The notes: generated from the letters alone by a model not told the origin. A stretch of 64,000 nucleotides of DNA from Pseudoalteromonas xiamenensis (GCF_030994125.1 NZ_CP099917.1:310001-374000); one strand, 5' to 3'. Shown: positions 1 to 9,158, counted from the stretch's first letter. Program-made: numbers and translations.

Positions 1-360
1 TTTTCATTACCACAAAATGGTTCAGACACCGCAGTAATGCGTAAGTTTTACTTTGATTTTAAGAAATTAGTTGAAGATTACAAAATCGATTCAATCGCGT
101 TTAAAGAACGTCCCGCAAAAGGTAAATTTGCAGGTAGCGCGGCAGGTTTTAAATTTGAGACTGCTTTGCAGTTAATCCCTGACATTGACGTCCGTATTTT
201 GACAAGCACAGAAGTAAAAGAACAGCTTAAAAAGAACCCTATTCCAATCGATTTTGAAGAAACGGGTCTTAAAAAGTACCAAGAAAATGCATTCGCATAT
301 GCTTACGTTTATATCAACAGGAAGATTTATAAAGTTGATGAAAAACAGGCTGAACAGTAA
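1..360 (+). CDS. DUF3010 family protein, 5' end missing
   Basis: The reading frame is open from the first base of the window, so the gene begins upstream and only about 119 C-terminal residues are seen. The segment containing KLVEDYKIDSIAFKER, KGKFAGSAAGFKFE, ALQLIP and KKNPIPIDFEETGLKKYQE resembles the small (about 140 residue) DUF3010 family of gammaproteobacteria, whose function is unknown to me. The in-frame ATG at 37 is internal to the conserved region and is not a likely start. A terminator-like hairpin follows 16 bp after the stop. The family call comes from memory of the motif pattern. Confidence 0.75.
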   Translation, partial: FSLPQNGSDTAVMRKFYFDFKKLVEDYKIDSIAFKERPAKGKFAGSAAGFKFETALQLIPDIDVRILTSTEVKEQLKKNPIPIDFEETGLKKYQENAFAYAYVYINRKIYKVDEKQAEQ

Positions 361-376
361 GAATTAAATACGCCTT

Positions 377-402
377 AAAAAGGAGCTTAGGCTCCTTTTT
401 TA
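377..402 (+). terminator. Rho-independent terminator after the DUF3010 gene
   Basis: The arms AAAAAGGAGC (377-386) and GCTCCTTTTT (391-400) pair perfectly around the 4-nt loop TTAG. The T-run forms the tail. Confidence 0.85.
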
Positions 403-429
403 TTGCTAAAAATGCAGCCAGCGGTTAAT

Positions 430-630
430 ATCGCGCTCCACTTTGGGGGAGTAGCCTGCAAGTTATTCGAAACGCGATCGACAAATTCAGGGGCAAACTG
501 ATTTATTTGAAGTCGAATACGCATTCAAACTTGTGTCTATATCAACATAGTTGTGCACTCAATTGCGCATGGTATAGACGTAAATCATTTTGATTTATCG
601 GCAAGACTCAAGGTAATGGCTTTCCTAATT
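430..630 (+). promoter_or_regulatory. yybP-ykoY-type manganese riboswitch (aptamer)
   Basis: The leader of the Mn2+ exporter gene carries CTTTGGGGGAGTAGCC at 441-456, matching the conserved first-loop signature (GGGGAGUAGC) of the yybP-ykoY Mn2+ riboswitch. About 145 nt later CGGCAAGACTCAAGGTAATGG (about 599-619) resembles the second conserved loop of the aptamer. The downstream gene family (TMEM165/MneA, manganese export) is a known target class of this riboswitch. Boundaries are approximate because the aptamer was recognised by motif, not by a covariance model. Confidence 0.72.
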
Positions 631-673
631 TGGCGGGGGGAAAGTTGTTGCCTTGTTGTTTTTTTCCCCGCCA
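631..673 (+). promoter_or_regulatory. G/C-rich hairpin, probable riboswitch expression platform
   Basis: TGGCGGGG (631-638) pairs with CCCCGCCA (666-673), extended by AAA/TTT pairing inside. The hairpin ends 13 nt before the chosen ATG at 687. No T-run follows it, so a classical terminator is unlikely and translational control is more plausible. CTTTCC (620-625) can alternatively pair with GGAAAG (639-644), giving a competing fold. Confidence 0.5.
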
Positions 674-686
674 TGGTAGCAATGTT

Positions 687-1241
687 ATGGAACAGTTTTA
701 TATTTCTACACTTACCGTCACGCTCGCCGAAATAGGCGATAAAACCCAATTACTTTCCCTTTTTCTCATATTAAAATACAAGAAGCCAGTCCAAATAGCA
801 TTGGGCATTCTGTTAGCAACTATTCTGAACCATCTTGCAACAGCGTATTTAGGTGTAGCTATTTCTGACTTGTTTAACTCTTCGTATTTTCAATCTTTCC
901 TAAGCTTGAGTTTTATCCTGCTTGGTATTTGGTTATTGTTTCCGGACAAAGAAGATGATGTAGACAACCGCTTTGACCAATTTGGGATATTTGCAGCAAC
1001 GTGTGTACTTTTTTTCATAGCAGAATTAGGTGATAAAACTCAATTAGCTACAGCGCTTCTTGCTTCTCAGTTTCAGTCAATTTGGTTAGTTACGCTAGGC
1101 TCTACGCTTGGTATGTTACTCGCAAATATTCCTGTACTGATTTTTGGTGAGGCACTGATCAAAAAAGCTCCTTTAAAGCTTTTTAGGGCACTGGCAGCAA
1201 TTACAGCATTTGCAGTTGGAATCGCTGGTTTTATTTTGTAA
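687..1241 (+). CDS. mneA: TMEM165/GDT1 (UPF0016) family Mn2+ exporter, MneA-like
   Basis: A 184-residue inner-membrane protein of the cation/Ca2+ exchanger superfamily, expected to export manganese. It shows the duplicated family signature E-x-G-D-K-T: EIGDKT at residues 15-20 and ELGDKT at 113-118, each in a hydrophobic three-helix repeat. An acidic linker (DKEDDVDNRFD) near residue 87 separates the halves. The frame is open further upstream, but that part overlaps the riboswitch and hairpin, and the ATG at 687 puts the first repeat at the normal distance from the N-terminus. No good Shine-Dalgarno is visible. The symbol follows the Vibrio cholerae homologue. Confidence 0.82.
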   Translation: MEQFYISTLTVTLAEIGDKTQLLSLFLILKYKKPVQIALGILLATILNHLATAYLGVAISDLFNSSYFQSFLSLSFILLGIWLLFPDKEDDVDNRFDQFGIFAATCVLFFIAELGDKTQLATALLASQFQSIWLVTLGSTLGMLLANIPVLIFGEALIKKAPLKLFRALAAITAFAVGIAGFIL

Positions 1242-1300
1242 ATCCTGTTACTGTATATCCGTACAGCAAAGGAAACTCTAGATCTCAACAAGGCGGTATT

Positions 1301-3142
1301 ATGTACTCATGGTTTGAACGTTTAACTCGTCCTTTTCCAACACAAGAGGCAACACAACCGCCTTCAGGCTTACTCGCATTTTGTCGCTATTACACGAAAG
1401 GTATGGAAATCCCCCTTATTGTGATGTCTTTATCTGCAGCAATTCTCGCTATCCTGGAAGTCACACTCTTTAGCTTTATGGGGACACTCGTCGATTGGTT
1501 TTCTAGCTATACACCTGAACAACTTTTTGCTGAAAAAAAGGCTGACTTAACAACCATGGGTATAACTACTTTGGTCATTTTACCCATTTTAGTTTTCCTT
1601 CACTCTTCCATCCTTCACCAAAGCTTGCTTGGAAACTACCCAATGTCAATTCGTTGGCTCGCACATCGCTATCTCTTAAAACAAAGCATGTCATTTTACC
1701 AAGATGAATTTGCTGGTCGTATTGCAACGAAAGTGATGCAGACAGCGTTGGCAGTGCGTGAAACAGTGATGAAACTGCTCGATGTATTAGTTTACATATT
1801 GGTTTATTTTGGCGCGGTACTTGTTTTAGTCGGCCAAGCAGATCTAAGACTAATGCTCCCAATGATCGGTTGGTTGATAGCCTACATTGGCGTTCAACTT
1901 TATTTCGTCCCTCGTCTTAAAAACGTATCTACACAACAAGCGGATGCTCGCTCGGACATGACTGGTCGAATTGTCGATAGCTACACGAACATCACCACCG
2001 TTAAACTTTTTTCACACACACAACGTGAAGAACAGTACGCTAAAGAAAGCATGGAAATATTTATTAAGCCTGTCTATGCGCAAATGCGCCTTGCAACGTC
2101 TTTAAACGTAAGTGTTCAGGTGATTAATTATGTTTTGGTGTTTAGCGTTGCAGCTATGAGTATATATTTATGGTCGTTAAACGAAGTTACGGCTGGAGCC
2201 ATCGCTATCACAGTCAGTTTGGCACTTCGACTAAATGGTATGGCCCAATGGATAATGTGGGAAGTAAGTGGGCTATTTGAGAATATAGGCACCGTAGTTG
2301 ACGGAATGCGCACACTTTCACAACCTTTACAAATCACGGATAAAGAAAATGCGTCATCTCTTGATTTACAAGCTGGCGCTATTTCATTTAGAGACCTCCG
2401 TTTTTCCTATCGAAAAGCGGACAGTAGTCACAAAGTTGTGATCGATAATTTAAATCTTGATATCCGTGCTGGAGAAAAAATAGGCATTGTCGGACGTTCG
2501 GGTGCCGGAAAGTCAACTCTCGTTAATTTGCTACTCCGGTTTTACGATGTTGACAGCGGTCAAATTCTTATTGATGGGCAAAACATCGCGGATGTTACCC
2601 AAGAGTCGCTTCGAAAAAATATCGCAATGGTCACTCAAGATACTGCTCTTTTGCATCGTAGTGTGAAAGAAAACATTATGTACGGAAATCCAACAGCTAC
2701 TGAGGCCGAGTTGTTAGCGGCTGTAACAAGTGCACAGGCGATGGATTTTATAAATGAGTTAGAGGATAAAGCTGGAAATGTCGGTTTGGATGCTCAAGTT
2801 GGAGAACGTGGAGTAAAACTATCTGGTGGACAGCGTCAACGTATCGCTATTGCCCGCGTACTATTAAAAAACGCTCCAATTTTAATTTTGGATGAAGCTA
2901 CATCTGCACTCGACTCAGAAGTCGAAGCAGCGATTCAAGACAGCTTAGAACAGTTGATGGACGGGAAAACCGTCATTGCAATCGCCCATCGTCTTTCTAC
3001 TATCGCCAAATTAGACAGATTAATCGTACTCGAGGAAGGTAACATTGTTGAGCAAGGAACACACACTGAGCTTCTTGCTCTTGGCGGGGTTTACGCAAAG
3101 CTATGGGCGCACCAAACGGGTGGATTTATTGGCGTGGATTAG
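1301..3142 (+). CDS. ABC exporter, fused permease and ATPase (MsbA/MdlB type)
   Basis: A 613-residue half-transporter: an N-terminal domain with about six membrane helices (residues about 35-330) and a C-terminal ABC ATPase. Walker A is GRSGAGKST at 397-405, the signature LSGGQRQRIAIAR starts near 507, Walker B ILILDEATSALD near 527 and the switch histidine is in IAHRLST near 561. All ATPase motifs are intact, so the protein should work as a homodimer or with a partner. The substrate cannot be read from sequence; multidrug or lipid-like compounds are usual for this class. Its 3' end overlaps the convergent TetR gene by 17 bp. Start ATG 1301. Confidence 0.88.
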   Translation: MYSWFERLTRPFPTQEATQPPSGLLAFCRYYTKGMEIPLIVMSLSAAILAILEVTLFSFMGTLVDWFSSYTPEQLFAEKKADLTTMGITTLVILPILVFLHSSILHQSLLGNYPMSIRWLAHRYLLKQSMSFYQDEFAGRIATKVMQTALAVRETVMKLLDVLVYILVYFGAVLVLVGQADLRLMLPMIGWLIAYIGVQLYFVPRLKNVSTQQADARSDMTGRIVDSYTNITTVKLFSHTQREEQYAKESMEIFIKPVYAQMRLATSLNVSVQVINYVLVFSVAAMSIYLWSLNEVTAGAIAITVSLALRLNGMAQWIMWEVSGLFENIGTVVDGMRTLSQPLQITDKENASSLDLQAGAISFRDLRFSYRKADSSHKVVIDNLNLDIRAGEKIGIVGRSGAGKSTLVNLLLRFYDVDSGQILIDGQNIADVTQESLRKNIAMVTQDTALLHRSVKENIMYGNPTATEAELLAAVTSAQAMDFINELEDKAGNVGLDAQVGERGVKLSGGQRQRIAIARVLLKNAPILILDEATSALDSEVEAAIQDSLEQLMDGKTVIAIAHRLSTIAKLDRLIVLEEGNIVEQGTHTELLALGGVYAKLWAHQTGGFIGVD

Positions 3143-3725
3143 CGCCATCGCAAAAAAGACGTACTGTTTGTGTAAGCAATTGATCTAGCGCTTTCTCATC
3201 AATCGCGGGCTGCCATTTTAATACTTGTTCCCAGTAGGTTAGTTTTTTGAGACCACCCCAAAAGAAACCTGCGGCAAGTTCTGCATCGAAGTCGCCCAAG
3301 CAACCGGCATTAAAAGCGTCTTTAAACCATTGCAGCAAAGCACATTCACAGTTGTTAAATCGAATGGCAAGACGCTCAGCTTGTTCTTTACTGCGCATTG
3401 ATTCAATCATGACGATACGAGAAAGTGTTAAATAATCTTCATCAGACAGTAGTTCTATTGCGCTTCTTGCAAGATGCTCTAACTGAGTTTTAAAACCGTA
3501 ATTTGGTATAAATTGAATTGCAACTAAGGGATTAATCCGCTCGATCAATAGGTCAACAACCGTATCGAACAAAGATTCTTTCGTTGGAAAATGTTTGTAT
3601 AACGTGCGTTTAGATACTTGAGCCTCAGCAGCGATTCGCTCCATAGTAGTCGCTGTTAGGCCAAATCGCGCAAATTGCTTAATGGCAGCAAAAAGAATGC
3701 TGCTTTGCTTTGGTGATAATTGCAC
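3126..3725 (-). CDS. TetR/AcrR family transcriptional regulator
   Basis: 199 residues with an N-terminal TetR helix-turn-helix (residues about 10-55, including FGLTATTMERIAAEAQVSKRTLYKHFPTKESLF) and a C-terminal all-helical ligand domain resembling AefR-type regulators. It is divergent from the RND adaptor/pump genes, the standard arrangement for an AcrR-like local repressor. Start is GTG (3725-3723); a TATAAT-like hexamer (minus strand, 3740-3735) lies only about 10 nt upstream, so the 5' leader may be very short. It overlaps the end of the ABC exporter gene. That the RND operon is its target is inference from position. Confidence 0.85.
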   Translation of the reverse strand: MQLSPKQSSILFAAIKQFARFGLTATTMERIAAEAQVSKRTLYKHFPTKESLFDTVVDLLIERINPLVAIQFIPNYGFKTQLEHLARSAIELLSDEDYLTLSRIVMIESMRSKEQAERLAIRFNNCECALLQWFKDAFNAGCLGDFDAELAAGFFWGGLKKLTYWEQVLKWQPAIDEKALDQLLTQTVRLFCDGANPRQ

Positions 3726-3786
3726 CTTGTACCCATTATAAAGCTTTACGTTAATACTATTTTAATTGAAAAAATTAAGAAAAAAA

Positions 3787-3837
3787 GTACACGATGCCGT
3801 TTACCTTTAATTGGTCTAGGTATACACTATCGTTTAC
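3787..3837. promoter_or_regulatory. Two-copy operator-like repeat and promoter before the RND operon
   Basis: Two related 18-mers, GTACACGATGCCGTTTAC (3787-3804) and GTATACACTATCGTTTAC (3820-3837), match at 13 of 18 positions and are 33 bp apart. Each is an imperfect dyad (GTAxAC...GTTTAC). They overlap a possible promoter (TTTACC 3800-3805, TATACA 3821-3826). The position in the TetR/RND gap (3726-4064) suggests TetR binding sites. The remaining gap, 3838-4064, shows nothing else I can name. Confidence 0.5.
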
Positions 3838-4064
3838 TTGGTTATTTCTGCGTCATTCTCCTTTACTTTCTGTCGATTAGGGTATGAAATAAATAATTAC
3901 CAACCTCGACACCTGTTGGAATCTGCATGCAGAGAACATCCTTATTAAGATTGTGCTGCGACAAAGATACCTCATTACCGCTACACACCTTGAAAAATCA
4001 AGGTATCCAGCTGTGGCAGCACAACATAATAAAAGCTCAAAATACAATCAATACTGGAGTGCTC

Positions 4065-5240
4065 ATGTACCTCACAAAATTTAAGCGTCGCGCATTACCA
4101 TTATCTTTGGCAGCAGCGTCTGTGTTCACACTCGTCGCATGTGGCGAAGGTGAAGCACCGCAAGGTCATGGTGGTATGCCTCCGGCACAAGTGCAAACAG
4201 TGGCTGTAGAAAAGACATCTGTTCCTTTCACTATTGAGCTTCCTGCAACTCTTTCGGGAAACAAGGAAGTAGAAATTCGAGCGCGAGTCTCTGGCATTAT
4301 TGAATCTCGCAATTTCGAGGAAGGACAAATTATTACTGAAGGCCAATCATTATTTACCTTAGATTTAGAACCGTTCAAGTTAGAAGTAGATAAAGCAAAA
4401 GCCCAACTGCAAGCAGCAAAAGCCTCTGTTGAACAAGCGAAGCGAGAAAGAGACCGGTTAGAAGCGCTTAAAAACGAACGTTCCATTTCAAAACGTGAAT
4501 ATGATAACGCCGTATCCGCTTACGATATCGCCATCGCAAATCTAGAAACCTCTAAAGTTGCCTTAAAGAACGCTCAACTCGATCTGGAGTATGCACAAGT
4601 TAAAGCGCCGGTTTCTGGAATTGCAGGTAGAGAGTTTGTTTCAGAAGGTAGTTATGTTCAAGGTCCTAGCGTTTTACTTACAGAACTGACTGAAACGACA
4701 AAAATGCGCGTGCGTTTTGGTTTCTCAGAACGCGAACAACTTGATATGCGTCAGGAAGTAGAAAACGGTTATCTCACCCTACCCGCTGGTAATCAATTCG
4801 ACGTTCAATTGGTTTTACAAAATGGCAGCCTTTATGCGCAAACGGGAAAAGTTAATTTCAGCGACGTTCGCGTAAATCGAAACACAGGAACAAGTGAACT
4901 TCAAGCCGTTGTTGATAATCCTGACGGGCAGCTTCGCCCTGGACAATTTGTTCGAGTAAAACTTACAGGCGCCATTCGTAGTGAAGCGATAGTGCTTCCG
5001 CAACGTGCCGTTTTAGACAATGGCACCGGTAAATTCGTATACGTCGCTGTAGAAAAAGAGCAAGGCATGACAGTTGCACTACCCGCGCCTGTTGAAGTGG
5101 GCGAATGGGTCCAACTTAATGGTGAGAACGCATGGGTGATTAAGTCAGGTTTAAATCCAGGTCAGCCTGTAATAGTCGAAGGAATGGCCCGTATTTTCTT
5201 CCCTGGCATGCCAGTTCAAGTAAACAATAAAGGAGCATAA
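4065..5240 (+). CDS. RND efflux periplasmic adaptor, AcrA/MexE-type lipoprotein
   Basis: A 391-residue membrane fusion protein that links an inner-membrane RND pump to an outer-membrane channel. The ATG at 4065 has GGAG five bases upstream and gives a lipoprotein signal peptide ending LVAC, with acylated Cys26; the longer frame from 3927 would bury this signal. A lipoyl-like half (ARVSGIIESRNFEEGQ) is followed by a coiled-coil hairpin (residues about 102-182) and the second lipoyl half (VKAPVSGIAGREFVSEGSYV), then beta-barrel and membrane-proximal domains. The pump gene follows after 6 bp. No outer-membrane channel gene lies nearby, so a TolC encoded elsewhere is probably used. Confidence 0.9.
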   Translation: MYLTKFKRRALPLSLAAASVFTLVACGEGEAPQGHGGMPPAQVQTVAVEKTSVPFTIELPATLSGNKEVEIRARVSGIIESRNFEEGQIITEGQSLFTLDLEPFKLEVDKAKAQLQAAKASVEQAKRERDRLEALKNERSISKREYDNAVSAYDIAIANLETSKVALKNAQLDLEYAQVKAPVSGIAGREFVSEGSYVQGPSVLLTELTETTKMRVRFGFSEREQLDMRQEVENGYLTLPAGNQFDVQLVLQNGSLYAQTGKVNFSDVRVNRNTGTSELQAVVDNPDGQLRPGQFVRVKLTGAIRSEAIVLPQRAVLDNGTGKFVYVAVEKEQGMTVALPAPVEVGEWVQLNGENAWVIKSGLNPGQPVIVEGMARIFFPGMPVQVNNKGA

Positions 5241-5246
5241 TACGGT

Positions 5247-8200
5247 ATGTTCTCTAGGTATTTTATAGACCGACCGATATTCGCATTCGTTATTTCGATA
5301 GTGATGGTCTTGGCTGGTTTAGCAGCCATGCGAAGCCTTCCTATTGCGCAGTATCCGGAAATCGCGCCACCCGTTGTGCAGGTTACAGCAATGTACCCTG
5401 GCGCATCTGCCGATGTATTGGAGCAAACGGTTGCAGCGCCTATTGAAAACGCGATCACAGGCGTGGAAGGTATGATGTATATGGACTCGACAAGCACGAG
5501 TTCAGGCGCAACAACGATTGCGGTAACGTTCGAGATTGGTACTGATATCGATCAGGCTGCTGTTGACGTGAACAATCGCGTTAAACAAGTCGAAGCTCGT
5601 CTACCCGAAGAAACAAGACGCCAAGGTGTTGTTGTTGCGAAAGGTTCATCAAGTTTTCTACAAGTTCATGCGTTTTATTCGCCAGATGGCTCTCGTTCAA
5701 GCCTTTGGACATCTAACTACGTTACGATGAATATTCTTGATAGAATCAAGCGTATTCCGGGTACAACGAGTGTGCAGATCTTTGGTGCGAAAGATTACGC
5801 AATGCGTATTTGGTTACGTCCGGATGTAATGAGCCAACTTGGTGTCACGGTCGAAGAAGTAACGTCTGCTGTTCGTGAGCAAAACTCACAATACGCTGCC
5901 GGTACTATTGGTGCGACACCTACATCAAATAACCCTCAGGAACTTGTTTACAGCGTAACTGCAAAAGGTCGTTTATCGACCCCTGAAGAATTTTCTAACA
6001 TCATCATTCGCGCCAATGCAGATGGCTCAACGCTCAGAATGAAAGACATTGCGCGTGTTGAACTAGGCTCCAAAGACTACAACTTCGCCGGTACATATAA
6101 CGGCAAAGAAGCGGTGCTGTTGGGTATCTTCCTACAACCTGGTGCGAACGCACTTGACGTTGCGAATGAAGTAGAAGCGACAATTGCAGACATTAAAACC
6201 GCTTTCCCTGAAGGTTTATCTCACGCAATTCCTTACGACACAACGCGTTTCGTAGAAGTATCAATTCGCGAAGTACTAAAAACCCTCGGCGAAGCAATGC
6301 TTCTAGTGTTTTTAGTCGTTTATTTGTTCTTACAAAATTGGCGTGCAACTCTGATTCCTTCATTGGCGGTTCCTGTATCATTACTTGGTACGTTTGCGGG
6401 CCTCTATATGATGGGATATTCTATCAATACGCTAACGTTATTCGGTATGGTACTGTCAATCGGTATAGTGGTTGATGATGCGATTGTTGTACTTGAAAAC
6501 GTTGAACGTATCATGCATGAACAACACCTTTCTCCGCGCGATGCCGCGATTAAAGCAATGCAAGAAGTGAGTGGCCCAGTTGTCGCCATTGTATTGGTAC
6601 TGTGTTCTGTATTCGTTCCTATCGCGTTCTTAGGCGGCTTGACCGGTGAATTGTTCAGACAGTTCGCTATCACTATCTCAATTGCCGTTAGCTTGTCTGG
6701 AGTCGTTGCACTGACAATGACACCGGCGTTATGTGTTGCCATTTTGCGTCATGAAGATAAGCAAACTGCACGTTTCTTCATTTGGTTCAACGAATGGTTT
6801 AAGCGCATCACTGGTCGCTATGTTAGTTCTGTAAGCTTCATGGTCCGTCGTGGTTTCTTAGGTTTAACATTAATGTTAGCGATGATTGCTGCGACGGGAT
6901 TCCTTTGGAAAAATACTCCGAACTCTCTTGTGCCTGACGAAGACCAAGGCTATTACATCAGCGCGGTATTTTTACCTGACGGTTCTTCACTCGAGCGTAC
7001 AAACGAAGTGGTTGCAAAGGTTATCGATGCAATTCAATCAAATCCAGCAAACGAAAACGTAGTTGCATTTACTGGTTTCGATTTCATTGGTAACGGCTAC
7101 AAAAGCAGCGCGGCTACCATTTTCGTTACACAAAGCCACTGGGATGATCGTCAAATCGACGTGAAGTCGCTCGTTGGTGAGCTTTATATGAAAACCGCAG
7201 GTATTAACGAAGCGCTCGTTTTAGCGTTTAACCCGCCAGCAATATTCGGACTAGGCAACACGGGTGGTTTTGAAATATACGTGCAAAACAAAGGCGATGG
7301 AGGCCCAGAGAAACTTAAAATGGGTATGCATTTAATGATGGCTGAAGCACAAAAGAGTCCCATCATTTCAAGCCTACAAACACTTTGGAGACCAGATGCC
7401 CCTCAGCTAAAAGTTGAGATGGATCGTGAACAAGCTCACGCAATGGGTGTGAATATTAATTCGGCATTCAACGCGTTAGCGGCGAACTTAGGTAACTATT
7501 ACGTCAATGATTTCAACAAATTTGGTCGCGCATGGCAGGTTATCATGTCTGCCGAAGCTGAATTCCGTATGAAACCAGAAGACGTCGGCCGTATATACGT
7601 TAAAAGCGACAAAGGCGAGATGGTCCCGATTTCAGCGTTTACGAAAATTGAATACAGCCGAGGACCTGAGAGTCTAAATCGTTTCAATAACTTATCAGCA
7701 GTCAAACTCATCGGTGAAGCTGCACCTGGTTATTCTTCAGGTCAAGCAATTGCTGAAATGGAACGCATAGCAAAAACGGTGTTGCCACCAGATATGACTT
7801 ATGACTGGACTGGTTCTGCATTCCAAGAAAAGCGAAGCTCTGGTACGACTGGTTTAGCGTTAGGTCTTGCAGTTATCATGGTTTTCCTAATTCTAGCAGC
7901 ACTCTATGAGCGTTGGTCTTTACCAATTTCAGTGTTACTTGCATTGCCTTTTGGTACGTTTGGTGCACTGGTCTCGGTGTGGGTTTCAGGTTTAACAAAC
8001 GACGTTTACTTTCAAATTGGTTTGGTCACCCTGTTAGGGCTTGCAAGTAAAAACGCGATTCTGATCGTTGAGTACGCACTAATGAAGTACCAAGAAGGTT
8101 GGACAGCAAGTGCAGCAGCACTTGAAGCGGCTCGTTTACGTTTTAGACCAATTATTATGACCTCCCTAGCCTTTATACTTGGCGTAGTTCCGTTAGTGTT

Positions 8201-8420
8201 TAGTTCTGGCGCTGGTGCAGGTGCTCGACATTCAGTGGGTACTGGTGTTATGGGCGGTATGATGGCTGCTACATTCCTTGCTGTCTTCTTCGTTCCCCTC
8301 TTCTTCTATTGGTTAACCACTCGACGTGTTACTGAAAAACGTTCACGTGATGAGCTAGCTAATGAAATCGCTGAACATCATAAGAAAGAGCATGTCGATA
8401 CAGACGAAGGCTTAGTCTAA
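5247..8420 (+). CDS. RND multidrug efflux pump, HAE1 family (AcrB/MexF-like)
   Basis: 1057 residues, the usual size for a proton-driven HAE1 pump. It has the N-terminal FIDRPIFAFVISIVMVLAG helix, two large periplasmic loops and twelve predicted helices. The proton-relay residues are present: Asp410-Asp411 in IGIVVDDAIVV of helix 4 and Lys935 in LASKNAILIVEYA of helix 10, equivalent to D407/D408/K940 of AcrB. It is the second gene of a two-gene operon with the adaptor. Substrates are unknown; overall wording resembles MexF/BpeF more than RND metal pumps. A terminator follows. Confidence 0.93.
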   Translation: MFSRYFIDRPIFAFVISIVMVLAGLAAMRSLPIAQYPEIAPPVVQVTAMYPGASADVLEQTVAAPIENAITGVEGMMYMDSTSTSSGATTIAVTFEIGTDIDQAAVDVNNRVKQVEARLPEETRRQGVVVAKGSSSFLQVHAFYSPDGSRSSLWTSNYVTMNILDRIKRIPGTTSVQIFGAKDYAMRIWLRPDVMSQLGVTVEEVTSAVREQNSQYAAGTIGATPTSNNPQELVYSVTAKGRLSTPEEFSNIIIRANADGSTLRMKDIARVELGSKDYNFAGTYNGKEAVLLGIFLQPGANALDVANEVEATIADIKTAFPEGLSHAIPYDTTRFVEVSIREVLKTLGEAMLLVFLVVYLFLQNWRATLIPSLAVPVSLLGTFAGLYMMGYSINTLTLFGMVLSIGIVVDDAIVVLENVERIMHEQHLSPRDAAIKAMQEVSGPVVAIVLVLCSVFVPIAFLGGLTGELFRQFAITISIAVSLSGVVALTMTPALCVAILRHEDKQTARFFIWFNEWFKRITGRYVSSVSFMVRRGFLGLTLMLAMIAATGFLWKNTPNSLVPDEDQGYYISAVFLPDGSSLERTNEVVAKVIDAIQSNPANENVVAFTGFDFIGNGYKSSAATIFVTQSHWDDRQIDVKSLVGELYMKTAGINEALVLAFNPPAIFGLGNTGGFEIYVQNKGDGGPEKLKMGMHLMMAEAQKSPIISSLQTLWRPDAPQLKVEMDREQAHAMGVNINSAFNALAANLGNYYVNDFNKFGRAWQVIMSAEAEFRMKPEDVGRIYVKSDKGEMVPISAFTKIEYSRGPESLNRFNNLSAVKLIGEAAPGYSSGQAIAEMERIAKTVLPPDMTYDWTGSAFQEKRSSGTTGLALGLAVIMVFLILAALYERWSLPISVLLALPFGTFGALVSVWVSGLTNDVYFQIGLVTLLGLASKNAILIVEYALMKYQEGWTASAAALEAARLRFRPIIMTSLAFILGVVPLVFSSGAGAGARHSVGTGVMGGMMAATFLAVFFVPLFFYWLTTRRVTEKRSRDELANEIAEHHKKEHVDTDEGLV

Positions 8421-8426
8421 AGAAAC

Positions 8427-8462
8427 AAAGCGCGGTAGTAATGCTATCGCGCTTTTTTCTTT
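8427..8462 (+). terminator. Rho-independent terminator of the RND operon
   Basis: AAAGCGCGGTAG (8427-8438) pairs with CTATCGCGCTTT (8444-8455), with one G/T position, around a short loop. A T-rich tail follows. Confidence 0.8.
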
Positions 8463-8567
8463 TGTCTTAAATCACCCGCTTTTCTAGCGCCAAACATCTT
8501 CATTTCAAAAGCCCTTTTTTTCAGCTAAACTTAAGCTATGATTGAAAAATTTCAACCGAGCTTTTGA

Positions 8568-9158
8568 ATGAGTGACAAACAAACGCAGTTCGAATCTTTT
8601 TTCCAAATTGAAGAAAGTAATCGAGTTAATCTCTATCCGGTTGCAAAACACGAAGTACCGCTAACGCAAGATGAATTAGAGGCAAGTATTCCCGCTCTAT
8701 TTAGACTAGCAAACGAAGTTAATGAACTAAACATTAGCGTCCTTAGACCATTAAGAAGTTTAGGGGATGTAGCCGAACAGTTAGCGGTGTACTTACAAGC
8801 CCAGTCTCGTAAAATTGACCTCATCATGAGTCATATCCTGTCGACCGAACAATCTGACGACGATACGGTAAACTGTGATAGTTATGGCGGTGGCGGCATT
8901 AAGATAACGCTCGACCAAGACTTTGAACTTGGCCAACATTTTAGAACAAAAATATTTCTATATAGTGAGGCCGCAGCCATATTTTGTTTTACTGAGGTCA
9001 TTGCCAAGGCACAGACAGATAAGGGCACTCAATATACTCTATTATTCAGTAAAATAAGGGATACTGACCAAGAACTCATCGTCCGAGCGAGTTTACACGC
9101 TCAAACGCGTCAGTTAAAAAAACGCCAGTCTGACAAGAATGAGACACAAAATAGCTGA
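8568..9158 (+). CDS. PilZ-like domain protein (putative c-di-GMP-related)
   Basis: A soluble 196-residue protein. The N-terminal half (FFQIEESNRVNLYPV and a helical segment ending about residue 95) resembles an uncharacterised family in Alteromonadales. The C-terminal half looks like a small beta-barrel with CDSYGGGGIKI (about residues 103-113), reminiscent of the PilZ D/N-x-S-x-x-G motif. The arginine-rich RxxxR c-di-GMP motif normally preceding it is not evident, so binding may be lost or atypical. Start ATG 8568. It is probably monocistronic, between the RND terminator and aguA. The PilZ call is tentative. Confidence 0.5.
   Translation: MSDKQTQFESFFQIEESNRVNLYPVAKHEVPLTQDELEASIPALFRLANEVNELNISVLRPLRSLGDVAEQLAVYLQAQSRKIDLIMSHILSTEQSDDDTVNCDSYGGGGIKITLDQDFELGQHFRTKIFLYSEAAAIFCFTEVIAKAQTDKGTQYTLLFSKIRDTDQELIVRASLHAQTRQLKKRQSDKNETQNS

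Noticed and set aside
3927..4064. N-terminal extension of the RND adaptor
   Set aside because: It would place the lipoprotein signal peptide internally; ATG 4065 has a good GGAG and gives a proper lipobox.
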